DNA of 54,048 nucleotides from positions 1,859-55,906 of the forward strand of contig JANQTG010000173.1 in the NCBI GenBank assembly GCA_030731855.1, given 5' to 3'. The position numbers and the translations under genes were made by a program. Origin of the DNA: Cellulophaga sp. GTDB taxonomy: Bacteria; Bacteroidota; Bacteroidia; Flavobacteriales; Flavobacteriaceae. Below are positions 34,985 through 41,977 of the stretch, piece by piece (within the stretch, counting starts at the first letter, position 1; each line of letters starts with the position of its first letter). Under the pieces are notes generated by a model that was not told where the DNA came from, made no database searches, and saw only the letters and a program-made list of their open reading frames with translations.

Positions 34985-34992
34985 TAATTTTG
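34985..34992 (+). promoter_or_regulatory. -7 box of rpsA
   Basis: Exact TAATTTTG about 115 nt before the S1 start codon. It implies a leader of roughly 105 nt, longer than most here, which might carry S1 autoregulation. No clear -33 TTG. Confidence 0.5.
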
Positions 34993-35106
34993 CACTCCTT
35001 TTTAAACGAAACAAGAGAAAAAAGGAAGTTAAAAAAAATGTATAATTCTTTTGTAGTACTAGTTGAACTCTTGTAAGGCTGCAAAATACAAATTATTAAT
35101 CAGCAA

Positions 35107-36927
35107 ATGGCTGAAGACAAAAAAGAAGCTGAAGTAACTGTAGAAGCTACTGAAGCAAAAGTACAGGCACCTGTACAAGACCCTCAAGAATTTTTAGAAA
35201 ACTTTAATTGGACTAAGTACGAGCAAGGTATTGAGCAAGTTGATGACAAAAAACTCCAAGAGTTTGAGACATTAGTGGCTGAAAACTTTGTAGATACTAT
35301 GGATGAAGAAGTGGTAACAGGAACTGTAGTGTATATTACAGATCGTGAAGCTATTATCGACATTAACGCAAAATCTGAAGGTGTTATTTCACTGAACGAA
35401 TTCCGTTACAATCCAGACTTAAAAGTTGGTGATAAAGTTGAGGTTCTTATTGATATCCGTGAGGATAAAAGTGGACAATTAGTACTATCGCACAGAAAAG
35501 CCAGAACTATTATGGCTTGGGATAGAGTAAATGCTGCGCACGATAAAGAAGAAATTGTTAATGGTTTTGTAAAATGTAGAACTAAAGGTGGTATGATTGT
35601 AGATGTTTTCGGAATCGAAGCATTCTTACCAGGTTCTCAGATTGATGTGAAGCCAATTAGAGATTACGATCAGTATGTAGGTAAAACTATGGAATTCAAA
35701 GTAGTGAAAATTAACCACGAGTTTAAAAACGTTGTTGTTTCTCACAAAGCGCTTATTGAAGCTGATATCGAAGAACAGAAAAAAGAAATCATTGGTCAAC
35801 TAGAAAAAGGACAAGTATTAGAAGGTGTTGTTAAAAACATTACTTCTTATGGTGTGTTTATTGATTTAGGTGGTGTTGATGGTTTAGTACACATTACAGA
35901 TCTTTCTTGGTCTAGAATTAACCACCCGAACGAGGTTGTTGAATTAGATCAGAAATTAAACGTAGTAATCCTTGATTTTGACGACAACAAATCAAGAATC
36001 CAATTAGGTCTTAAGCAATTAGAGAAGCATCCTTGGGAAGCTTTATCTGACGAAATTAAGATAGGTGACAAAGTAAAAGGTAAAGTAGTTGTTATTGCAG
36101 ATTACGGTGCATTTATTGAAGTTGCTGAAGGTGTTGAAGGATTAATTCACGTTTCTGAAATGTCATGGTCTACACATTTACGTTCTGCACAAGATTTCGT
36201 AAAAGTTGGTGATGAGGTTGAGGCTGTAGTATTGACAATGGATCGTGAAGATCGTAAAATGTCATTAGGTATTAAGCAAATGACTCCAGATCCATGGACT
36301 GATATTACAACTAAATACCCTGTTGGTTCTAAGCACAACGGTATTGTGCGTAACTTTACAAACTTTGGTGTATTCGTAGAACTAGAAGAAGGTATTGATG
36401 GTTTAATCTATATCTCTGATTTATCTTGGACTAAGAAAATTAAGCATCCATCAGAATTTGTAACTGTTGGTGATAAATTAGATGTTGAAGTATTAGAATT
36501 AGATGTTGAAGGACGTAAATTATCTTTAGGTCACAAACAAACTACTGATAATCCTTGGGATAAATACGAAACTGAATTTGCTTTAGATACGACTCATAAA
36601 GGAACTATTGCAGAGGTTGTTGATAAAGGAGCAACTATCGATTTTAATGAAGACATTCAAGCATTCGTGCCAACACGTCATTTAGAAAAAGAAGATGGTT
36701 CTAAATTAGGTAAAGGTGATACTGCCGATTTCAAAATCATTGAGTTCAACAAAGAATTCAAGAGAGTTGTAGCGAGCCATACTGCTTTATTTAAAGAAGA
36801 AGAGCAACGTAATGTAAAAGCCGCTGTTAAGAAAGCTGCTGCACAAGCTGATGAAGCAAAACCTACATTAGGAGATGCTAATGAGCAATTACAAGCTTTA
36901 AAAGATAAAATGGAAGGTAAGAAATAA
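35107..36927 (+). CDS. rpsA: 30S ribosomal protein S1
   Basis: 606 residues. Tandem S1 OB-fold repeats are visible from about residue 70 to 570; the strongest are GVVKNITSYGVFIDLGGVDGL, GKVVVIADYGAFIEVAEGVEGL and GIVRNFTNFGVFVELEEGIDGL (each shown in part), with HITDLSW and HVSEMSW following. The acidic N-terminus (about 1-30) and the Ala/Lys-rich C-terminus match Bacteroidetes S1. It binds mRNA on the 30S subunit and aids initiation, important in a group lacking Shine-Dalgarno pairing. It is monocistronic, with its own -7 box and a terminator downstream. Confidence 0.97.
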   Translation: MAEDKKEAEVTVEATEAKVQAPVQDPQEFLENFNWTKYEQGIEQVDDKKLQEFETLVAENFVDTMDEEVVTGTVVYITDREAIIDINAKSEGVISLNEFRYNPDLKVGDKVEVLIDIREDKSGQLVLSHRKARTIMAWDRVNAAHDKEEIVNGFVKCRTKGGMIVDVFGIEAFLPGSQIDVKPIRDYDQYVGKTMEFKVVKINHEFKNVVVSHKALIEADIEEQKKEIIGQLEKGQVLEGVVKNITSYGVFIDLGGVDGLVHITDLSWSRINHPNEVVELDQKLNVVILDFDDNKSRIQLGLKQLEKHPWEALSDEIKIGDKVKGKVVVIADYGAFIEVAEGVEGLIHVSEMSWSTHLRSAQDFVKVGDEVEAVVLTMDREDRKMSLGIKQMTPDPWTDITTKYPVGSKHNGIVRNFTNFGVFVELEEGIDGLIYISDLSWTKKIKHPSEFVTVGDKLDVEVLELDVEGRKLSLGHKQTTDNPWDKYETEFALDTTHKGTIAEVVDKGATIDFNEDIQAFVPTRHLEKEDGSKLGKGDTADFKIIEFNKEFKRVVASHTALFKEEEQRNVKAAVKKAAAQADEAKPTLGDANEQLQALKDKMEGKK

Positions 36928-36950
36928 GCCTCTATTTTAATCATAATTTA

Positions 36951-36982
36951 AAACCCGAACATTAATTTGCTCGGGTTTTTTT
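36951..36982 (+). terminator. Terminator of rpsA
   Basis: Stem AAAACCCGA / TCGGGTTTT around an 11-nt loop, followed by a T run, 24 bp after the stop codon. Confidence 0.88.
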
Positions 36983-36996
36983 AGTGAAACCCTAGT

Positions 36997-37257
36997 TTGA
37001 AAAGCACGCAGTGCGCATACAAACTAGTTGGTTGAACCTTCCTAACGGCAGGCAGTCTAATCCCGCTGCAAGCAGGATCTGTTGAAGTTTTCTAGAAAGT
37101 TTAACGCTTTTTTGAAAAGTTGCGGAACAATGCTTCAAAATAGCTAGTTTTACCTTCCCAACGGCAGGCAGGCTAATCCCGCTGTAAGCGGGGTCTGTTG
37201 AAGCCTTCAAGAAAGTTCAATGCTTTTTTTGAAAAGCATGCAGTACGCATTCAAATT
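36997..37257. repeat. Tandem repeat of about 116 bp, 2.25 copies
   Basis: Unit 1 (about 36997-37110) and unit 2 (about 37112-37228) share CGGCAGGCAG, CTAATCCCGCTG, TCTGTTGAAG and GCTTTTTTGAAAAG; a third partial unit (37229-37257) repeats TTGAAAAGCATGCAGTACGC. Each unit contains a CCCGCT / AGCGGG-type hairpin. It is more GC-rich than its surroundings and has no plausible ORF. It fills most of the 36928-37456 spacer. Confidence 0.75.
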
Positions 37258-37279
37258 ATTTTTTTTATCTATCTAAATC

Positions 37280-37316
37280 AACATTGTCAAAGTTCTAAAC
37301 TTTGACAATGTTTTAT
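37280..37316. terminator. Perfect bidirectional hairpin after the tandem repeat
   Basis: The 15-bp stem AACATTGTCAAAGTT / AACTTTGACAATGTT has a 3-nt loop and a short T run. It could stop read-through into pyrR, or terminate transcription of the repeat region. Confidence 0.75.
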
Positions 37317-37430
37317 TTACATCCAATAAGTTGCTACTGTATTTTGTAGCTTCACATCTCCAAAAAAATAGATTCATTAATTCTTCAAAACGAAACTGAA
37401 ATAAGTAACAATTTTTAACAGATAATTTGA

Positions 37431-37438
37431 TACTTTTG
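37431..37438 (+). promoter_or_regulatory. -7 box of pyrR
   Basis: Exact TACTTTTG 18 nt before the ATG at 37457, giving a very short leader. This leaves no room for a classical PyrR attenuator upstream of pyrR itself. Confidence 0.55.
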
Positions 37439-37456
37439 CAACCACACAAATTCAGT

Positions 37457-37999
37457 ATGAGTCAAAAAGTATTGCTTTCATCTAAAGAGATAAACATTAT
37501 CCTGCATCGCTTGGCTTGTCAGCTTTTAGAAAATCATTTAGATTTTAAAAATACAGCACTTATTGGCATTCAACCGCGTGGTATTTATTTAGCGCAACGC
37601 TTAAATGATATATTAAAAAAAGAATACGGCGTAAAGCATATCGATTTAGGATTTTTAGATATTACTTTTTATCGTGATGATTTTCGTAGAGGCGATAAAA
37701 CCCTAGAAGCTAATAAAACCAATATCAACTTTTTAATAGAAGATAAAAACGTAGTTTTTATTGATGATGTTTTATATACAGGCCGCAGTATTCGTGCAGC
37801 ATTAACAGCCATACAATCTTTCGGGAGGCCATTAGAAATAGAACTTTTGACTTTAATAGACCGAAGGTTTAGTAGGCATTTACCGATTCAACCAAATTAC
37901 AGAGGTAGGCAAGTAGATGCTATAAATAATGAAAAAGTAAAAGTAATGTGGGTAGAAAATGACGGAGAAGACACTGTTTACTTAGTTAATAATGAATAA
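37457..37999 (+). CDS. pyrR: PyrR-type bifunctional regulator / uracil phosphoribosyltransferase
   Basis: 180 residues from the ATG at 37457. The ORF track starts at a TTG (37427) upstream of the promoter box, which is rejected. The protein is a type I phosphoribosyltransferase with the PRPP loop NVVFIDDVLYTGRSIRAAL and the IGIQPRGIYLAQRL block. In Bacillus, PyrR binds pyr mRNA attenuators; here it precedes pyrB, so it is a pyrimidine gene, but RNA-binding regulation is inferred by family. The spacer to pyrB (109 bp) consists of heptamer arrays and shows no obvious attenuator. Confidence 0.92.
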   Translation: MSQKVLLSSKEINIILHRLACQLLENHLDFKNTALIGIQPRGIYLAQRLNDILKKEYGVKHIDLGFLDITFYRDDFRRGDKTLEANKTNINFLIEDKNVVFIDDVLYTGRSIRAALTAIQSFGRPLEIELLTLIDRRFSRHLPIQPNYRGRQVDAINNEKVKVMWVENDGEDTVYLVNNE

Positions 38000-38017
38000 T
38001 TAATAGTGAATAATTAT
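37990..38017. repeat. Degenerate 7-bp-period array overlapping the pyrR stop
   Basis: TAATGAA, TAATTAA, TAGTGAA, TAATTAT. The first unit lies inside the pyrR reading frame and the second contains its stop codon, so the array has invaded or created the gene's 3' end. Confidence 0.6.
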
Positions 38018-38052
38018 AAGTTTTAGGTTTATAGCGTTAAATTTTAATAATA

Positions 38053-38087
38053 TTGAAACTTGAAACTTGAAACTTGAAACTTGAAAC
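38053..38087. repeat. Perfect heptamer array (TTGAAAC)5
   Basis: Five exact TTGAAAC copies in the pyrR-pyrB spacer, 21 bp before the pyrB ATG. It would be transcribed as part of the pyr mRNA. Confidence 0.9.
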
Positions 38088-38108
38088 TTCAACCTTTAAA
38101 CTAATAAA

Positions 38109-39035
38109 ATGAGCGAGTTAAGTGTAAACCACTTGTTAGGCATAAAATATCTTAAAGAGCAAGATATTCAGCTCATTTTTGAAACCGCAGACCATTTTAA
38201 AGAAGTCATCAATAGATCGATAAAAAAAGTACCGTCTTTACGCGATATTACCATTGCGAATATTTTTTTTGAAAACAGTACACGCACAAAATTATCTTTT
38301 GAATTAGCTGAAAAACGACTTTCGGCAGATGTCATTAACTTTTCCGCTTCTCAATCTTCCGTAAAAAAAGGAGAAACCTTAATCGATACCGTGAACAATA
38401 TCTTAGCGATGAAAGTCGATATGGTAGTGATGCGTCACCCCAATCCAGGAGCGGGAATATTCTTATCAAAACACGTAAAAGCGTCTATTGTTAATGCAGG
38501 TGATGGCGCCCACGAACACCCAACACAAGCCTTACTAGATTCGTATTCTATTCGAGAAAAACTGGGAGATGTTTCAGGTAAAAATGTGGTGATTGTTGGT
38601 GATATTTTGCACTCTAGAGTAGCCTTATCCAATATTTTTGCACTGAAATTGCAAGGGGCAAACGTAAAAGTTTGCGGCCCTAAAACGCTCATGCCTAAGT
38701 ATATTGAAGCTTTAGGTGTTACAGTAGAATCTGATCTTAGAAAAGCACTAAACTGGTGCGACGTAGCCAATATGCTTCGCATTCAAAACGAACGCTTAGA
38801 CATTAGCTATTTCCCAAGCACGAGAGAATATACACAACAATTTGGCGTAAATAAAAAATTGCTAGACAGTCTTGATAAAGAGATTGTGATTATGCATCCA
38901 GGACCTATCAATAGAGGTGTAGAAATCACAAGCGATGTAGCAGACTCTAAACAATCTATCATTTTAAATCAGGTAGAAAATGGTGTGGCCATTCGTATGG
39001 CAGTGATTTATTTATTAGCGTCAAAAATAAAATAG
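38109..39035 (+). CDS. pyrB: Aspartate carbamoyltransferase, catalytic chain
   Basis: 308 residues, full length. It makes carbamoyl-aspartate in pyrimidine synthesis. The carbamoyl-phosphate site FFENSTRTKLSFELAEKRL (about 56-74), the Ser-Lys loop SQSSVKKGETL, the HPTQALLDSY motif and the aspartate-site MHPGPINRGVEI are all intact. No regulatory pyrI gene is adjacent, consistent with the pyrR-linked type. It is in an operon with pyrR and, 6 bp downstream, the small conserved gene. Confidence 0.97.
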   Translation: MSELSVNHLLGIKYLKEQDIQLIFETADHFKEVINRSIKKVPSLRDITIANIFFENSTRTKLSFELAEKRLSADVINFSASQSSVKKGETLIDTVNNILAMKVDMVVMRHPNPGAGIFLSKHVKASIVNAGDGAHEHPTQALLDSYSIREKLGDVSGKNVVIVGDILHSRVALSNIFALKLQGANVKVCGPKTLMPKYIEALGVTVESDLRKALNWCDVANMLRIQNERLDISYFPSTREYTQQFGVNKKLLDSLDKEIVIMHPGPINRGVEITSDVADSKQSIILNQVENGVAIRMAVIYLLASKIK

Positions 39036-39041
39036 AAACTT

Positions 39042-39377
39042 ATGATTTTTGATTCAGACGGAACAACAACTATTGTTCATCAAGAAAAAGCAAGCTTAAA
39101 ATTATTTTTAGAGAATCTAAATGCTGGCTACGCTAAAATTAAAAATGATCATTTGATTATCAATCTTTTTTCATTTTCTAAATTGACTAAAAACGATGTT
39201 TTAGAGTTTTTGAGCTTATCTAATACCCATAAAAAGTCTAAAAAGTCTTTTGTTTTAGTAACAGAAACCGTTTCTTATGATGATGTGCCCGACAGTATAA
39301 GTATCGCCCCAACCATTCAAGAAGCAAAAGACCTAATTGAAATGGAAGAAATTGAACGAGATCTTGATATTAATTGA
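39042..39377 (+). CDS. Conserved small protein upstream of rnz
   Basis: 111 residues with alternating beta and helix segments (TTTIVHQEKASLKLFLENL, LIINLFSFSKLTKNDVLEFL, KKSFVLVTETVSYDD) and an acidic end (EMEEIERDLDIN). It starts 6 bp after pyrB. Homologues in flavobacteria are sometimes named ribonuclease Z by proximity, but it has no metallo-beta-lactamase motif, so that name is wrong. The pattern loosely recalls a STAS-like alpha/beta fold; I would call it unknown. Confidence 0.78.
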   Translation: MIFDSDGTTTIVHQEKASLKLFLENLNAGYAKIKNDHLIINLFSFSKLTKNDVLEFLSLSNTHKKSKKSFVLVTETVSYDDVPDSISIAPTIQEAKDLIEMEEIERDLDIN

Positions 39378-39415
39378 AAATTAAAAGTTGAAAATTATAA
39401 ATTAATTATTTAAAA
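39374..39415. repeat. Left 7-bp-period array flanking the four-helix-bundle gene
   Basis: Six heptamers: TTGAAAA, TTAAAAG, TTGAAAA, TTATAAA, TTAATTA, TTTAAAA. It begins within the stop codon region of the upstream gene and ends 7 bp before the next ATG. Confidence 0.7.
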
Positions 39416-39422
39416 ATAGTTG

Positions 39423-39788
39423 ATGTCTAATAAGGGAAAAAATATTGTAGAAGAGAAAAGCTTCGATTTTGCATTAGCCATTATTAAAGAAGTTAAAAAT
39501 ATTCAAAATGAAGAAAGGGAATATATTTTGACAAAACAGTTAATTCGTTCAGGTACAAGTATAGGGGCAATGGTTCGAGAAGCGGAACATTCTGAAAGTA
39601 AAAAAGATTTTATACATAAAATGATGATTGGTTTAAAAGAGGCTAATGAAACAAGATATTGGTTAGAATTGCTTTATAAGTCAGATTATCTAGAAGAAAT
39701 TATTTTTAATACTTTAATGGATGATTGTACTCAGATTATTAAATTGTTGGTGGCAATTGTTAAATCTTCAAAAGCAAGTTTGAATTAA
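39423..39788 (+). CDS. Four-helix-bundle protein (23S rRNA-IVP / Avd-like family)
   Basis: 121 residues from the ATG at 39423; the track adds a TTG codon. It has four amphipathic helices: FDFALAIIKEVKNI, LTKQLIRSGTSIGAMVREAEHS, FIHKMMIGLKEANETRYWLELL, and TLMDDCTQIIKLLVAIVKSS. The RSGTSIGANxxEA-like block is diagnostic of the TIGR02436/S23 family found in 23S rRNA intervening sequences; the Avd partner of diversity-generating retroelement reverse transcriptases shares this fold. Function of the lone form is unknown. It sits between a conserved gene and rnz, bracketed by inverted heptamer arrays, which suggests an inserted unit. Confidence 0.88.
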   Translation: MSNKGKNIVEEKSFDFALAIIKEVKNIQNEEREYILTKQLIRSGTSIGAMVREAEHSESKKDFIHKMMIGLKEANETRYWLELLYKSDYLEEIIFNTLMDDCTQIIKLLVAIVKSSKASLN

Positions 39789-39789
39789 A

Positions 39790-39824
39790 TTTCATTTTCA
39801 ATTTTTCATTTTCATTTTTCAATT
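39790..39824. repeat. Right 7-bp-period array flanking the four-helix-bundle gene
   Basis: TTTCATT, TTCAATT, TTTCATT, TTCATTT, TTCAATT, starting 2 bp after the stop. Its complement reads TTGAAAA/ATGAAAA words, so it is an imperfect inverted copy of the left array. Confidence 0.7.
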
Positions 39825-39829
39825 ATTCC

Positions 39830-40738
39830 ATGAAATTAACCATCCTCGGCTGTTACGCAGCAACACCACGAACAATGACCAACCCTACAGCTCAGGTGCT
39901 GGAGATTAAAAACCATATGTTTTTGATCGATTGTGGTGAAGGTACTCAGGTGCAGTTAAGGAAACATAAAATTCGGTTTTCTCGCATAAATCATATTTTT
40001 ATATCACATTTACACGGTGATCATTTTTTTGGTTTACCAGGTCTCGTTTCTACATTTAGGCTTTTAGGCAGAGATGCTGAAATGCATATTTATGGACCAA
40101 AAGGTATTGAAAAAGCAATACTTTTGTTGCTTAAATTAGGGAATTCATTTACCAATTATAAACTCGTTTTTCACGAGTTAACGAGTAAAAATTCAGAATT
40201 AATTTATGAAGATGATAAGGTTAGTGTAAGCACAATTCCTTTAGCACACAGGGTGTATACCAACGGATTTTTATTCAAAGAAAAAGTAGCCCCTAGAACC
40301 TTAAATATAGAAACTGTAACGCGTTACGGTATTGAAACTTGTTTTTTTCAGAACATAAAAAATGGAAAAGACATTGTTTTAGACGATGGTAGAACAATAA
40401 AAAATGAGGAATTAACTTTTGATCCTCCAAAACCCAAAAGTTATGCTTTTTGTAGTGATACCGCTTATAAGCCAGATATTGTTCCTTTAATTTTTGGTGT
40501 AGATGTGCTCTACCACGAAGCTACATTTTTAGAATCGCAATCAGATTTAGCCCCTAAAACGAAACATTCTACAGCAAAACAAGCAGCTTTAATAGCAAAA
40601 CTAGCAAGTGTTGGGCAATTGATACTAGGGCATTATTCTACTAGATATGCATCTATAGAATTATTTAAAGACGAAGCAAATGAAGTATTTGACCATGTAC
40701 TTCTGGCGGATGACGGTAAGGTTTTCGACTTTTCTTAA
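39830..40738 (+). CDS. rnz: Ribonuclease Z
   Basis: 302 residues, normal short-form length. It cuts the 3' trailer of tRNA precursors lacking CCA. The MBL zinc motif HxHxDH is in FISHLHGDHFFGLPGL (about 60-75); IDCGEGTQVQLRKH near the N-terminus, IPLAHRVYTNGF, SYAFCSDTAYKPDIV and LILGHYSTRY supply the remaining ligands and the AxDT-like/HST motifs. All metal ligands appear present. The tRNA in this window encodes its own CCA, so Rnz may act on others or in turnover. ATG start 41 bp after the four-helix-bundle gene. Confidence 0.96.
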   Translation: MKLTILGCYAATPRTMTNPTAQVLEIKNHMFLIDCGEGTQVQLRKHKIRFSRINHIFISHLHGDHFFGLPGLVSTFRLLGRDAEMHIYGPKGIEKAILLLLKLGNSFTNYKLVFHELTSKNSELIYEDDKVSVSTIPLAHRVYTNGFLFKEKVAPRTLNIETVTRYGIETCFFQNIKNGKDIVLDDGRTIKNEELTFDPPKPKSYAFCSDTAYKPDIVPLIFGVDVLYHEATFLESQSDLAPKTKHSTAKQAALIAKLASVGQLILGHYSTRYASIELFKDEANEVFDHVLLADDGKVFDFS

Positions 40739-40830
40739 AAACACATAATTTAGTGTATATTTTGTCTTAAAAACTTCTTGATTACCTATCTTTTGTTGAA
40801 CTTTGTTATATATTCTTTAGAGAGTTTATT

Positions 40831-41475
40831 ATGCATAAAGATTTAGGAGATTATAGAAAAACATACGAAAAAAGTGAGCTCGTAGAGACCAATATAGGAG
40901 ATAATCCTATAGAACTGTTTCAGAAATGGTTTTATGAAACAGAAGCATCTGAAGGTATTGATGAACCTAATGCGATGACAGTTTCGACTATAGGATTAGA
41001 TGGTTTTCCGAAAAGTAGGGTAGTGTTACTAAAAAAATATACGCACGAAGGTTTTATTTTTTATACCAATTACGAAAGTGAAAAGGGAAAAGCGATTGCA
41101 AATAATCCTAATGTTTGTATTTCTTTCTTTTGGCCCAATATGGAGCGACAAATTATTATCAAAGGAAAGGCAGAAAAAATTGCTTCGAACTTATCGGATG
41201 GTTATTTCGAATCGAGACCAGATGGTAGTAAATTAGGCGCCATAGTATCAGACCAAAGCAGCGTCATTGCTTCAAGAGAAGTACTAGAAACTAAATTAAA
41301 ATCTTTGGAAGCTGCATATCAATCTAAAGAAATAAAACGCCCTGATTTTTGGGGCGGATTTATTGTAAAACCTATTTCTATGGAGTTTTGGCAAGGAAGA
41401 CCCAATCGGTTACATGATCGTATTCGGTATACTTTAGAAGCTATTGATTGGAAAATAGAACGATTGGCACCATAA
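40831..41475 (+). CDS. pdxH: Pyridoxamine 5'-phosphate oxidase
   Basis: 214 residues. This FMN enzyme oxidises pyridoxine or pyridoxamine phosphate to PLP. Blocks: PNAMTVSTIGLDGFPKSRVVLLK (in part), GFIFYTNYESEKGKAIANNP, SFFWPNMERQIIIKG, ESRPDGSKLGAIVSDQSSVI, and the C-terminal signature EFWQGRPNRLHDRIRY. All are typical and complete. It is followed 16 bp later by the SixA-like gene, so it probably leads the sixA-ppk-ppx transcript. Confidence 0.97.
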   Translation: MHKDLGDYRKTYEKSELVETNIGDNPIELFQKWFYETEASEGIDEPNAMTVSTIGLDGFPKSRVVLLKKYTHEGFIFYTNYESEKGKAIANNPNVCISFFWPNMERQIIIKGKAEKIASNLSDGYFESRPDGSKLGAIVSDQSSVIASREVLETKLKSLEAAYQSKEIKRPDFWGGFIVKPISMEFWQGRPNRLHDRIRYTLEAIDWKIERLAP

Positions 41476-41491
41476 CTAAAAGCACTTAAAT

Positions 41492-41977
41492 TTGAAAACA
41501 CTTATTCTAATGCGGCACGCAAAATCTTCTTGGGATTTGTCTGTTGCCGATCAAGACCGACCGTTACAACAACGCGGAATTACCGATGCTTATTTGGTAG
41601 CGAAAGAATTCAGTGTCATGAAGTTAAATATTGATGCCTGTTATTCGAGTCCCGCAAATCGTGCGTTACATACGGCAATGATAGCGCTTAAAACACTAGA
41701 TTTTCCTTTAGAAAAGTTCCAAGTATCCAAAGAGTTATATGATTTTTCGGGCCATTCTGTGATGGAATTTGTGAAAAATTTAGATAATAAATTAAATACG
41801 GTGCTTATATTTGGGCACAACCATGCGTTTACTGAAATTGTAAATCTGTGGGGCAGCAAGGCTATAGAAAATCTACCAACGGCAGGTTTAGTGGAGTTAA
41901 TTTTTGAAACCGATAATTGGGCGCGTATTGAATCTGGTAAAACCAAAACAGTACTCATGCCAAAACAGCTTAGATAA
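41492..41977 (+). CDS. SixA-like histidine phosphatase
   Basis: 161 residues, TTG start. It is a small histidine-phosphatase-superfamily member with LILMRHAKSSWD (RHG-type catalytic His), the second arginine in YSSPANRALHTA, and the distal His in LIFGHNHAFTEIV. SixA removes phosphate from phosphohistidine on HPt domains in E. coli. Here it overlaps ppk by one base and ppx follows, so a role connected to polyphosphate metabolism or phospho-histidine intermediates of Ppk is an attractive but untested inference. Confidence 0.87.
   Translation: MKTLILMRHAKSSWDLSVADQDRPLQQRGITDAYLVAKEFSVMKLNIDACYSSPANRALHTAMIALKTLDFPLEKFQVSKELYDFSGHSVMEFVKNLDNKLNTVLIFGHNHAFTEIVNLWGSKAIENLPTAGLVELIFETDNWARIESGKTKTVLMPKQLR

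Noticed and set aside
36992-37210. 72-residue minus-strand ORF across the tandem repeat
   Set aside because: Its frame reads through both repeat units and hairpins, has no domain, and fits repeat DNA better than a gene.
39042-39377. Second ribonuclease Z gene
   Set aside because: The 111-residue protein has no HxHxDH motif; the real rnz is at 39830-40738.
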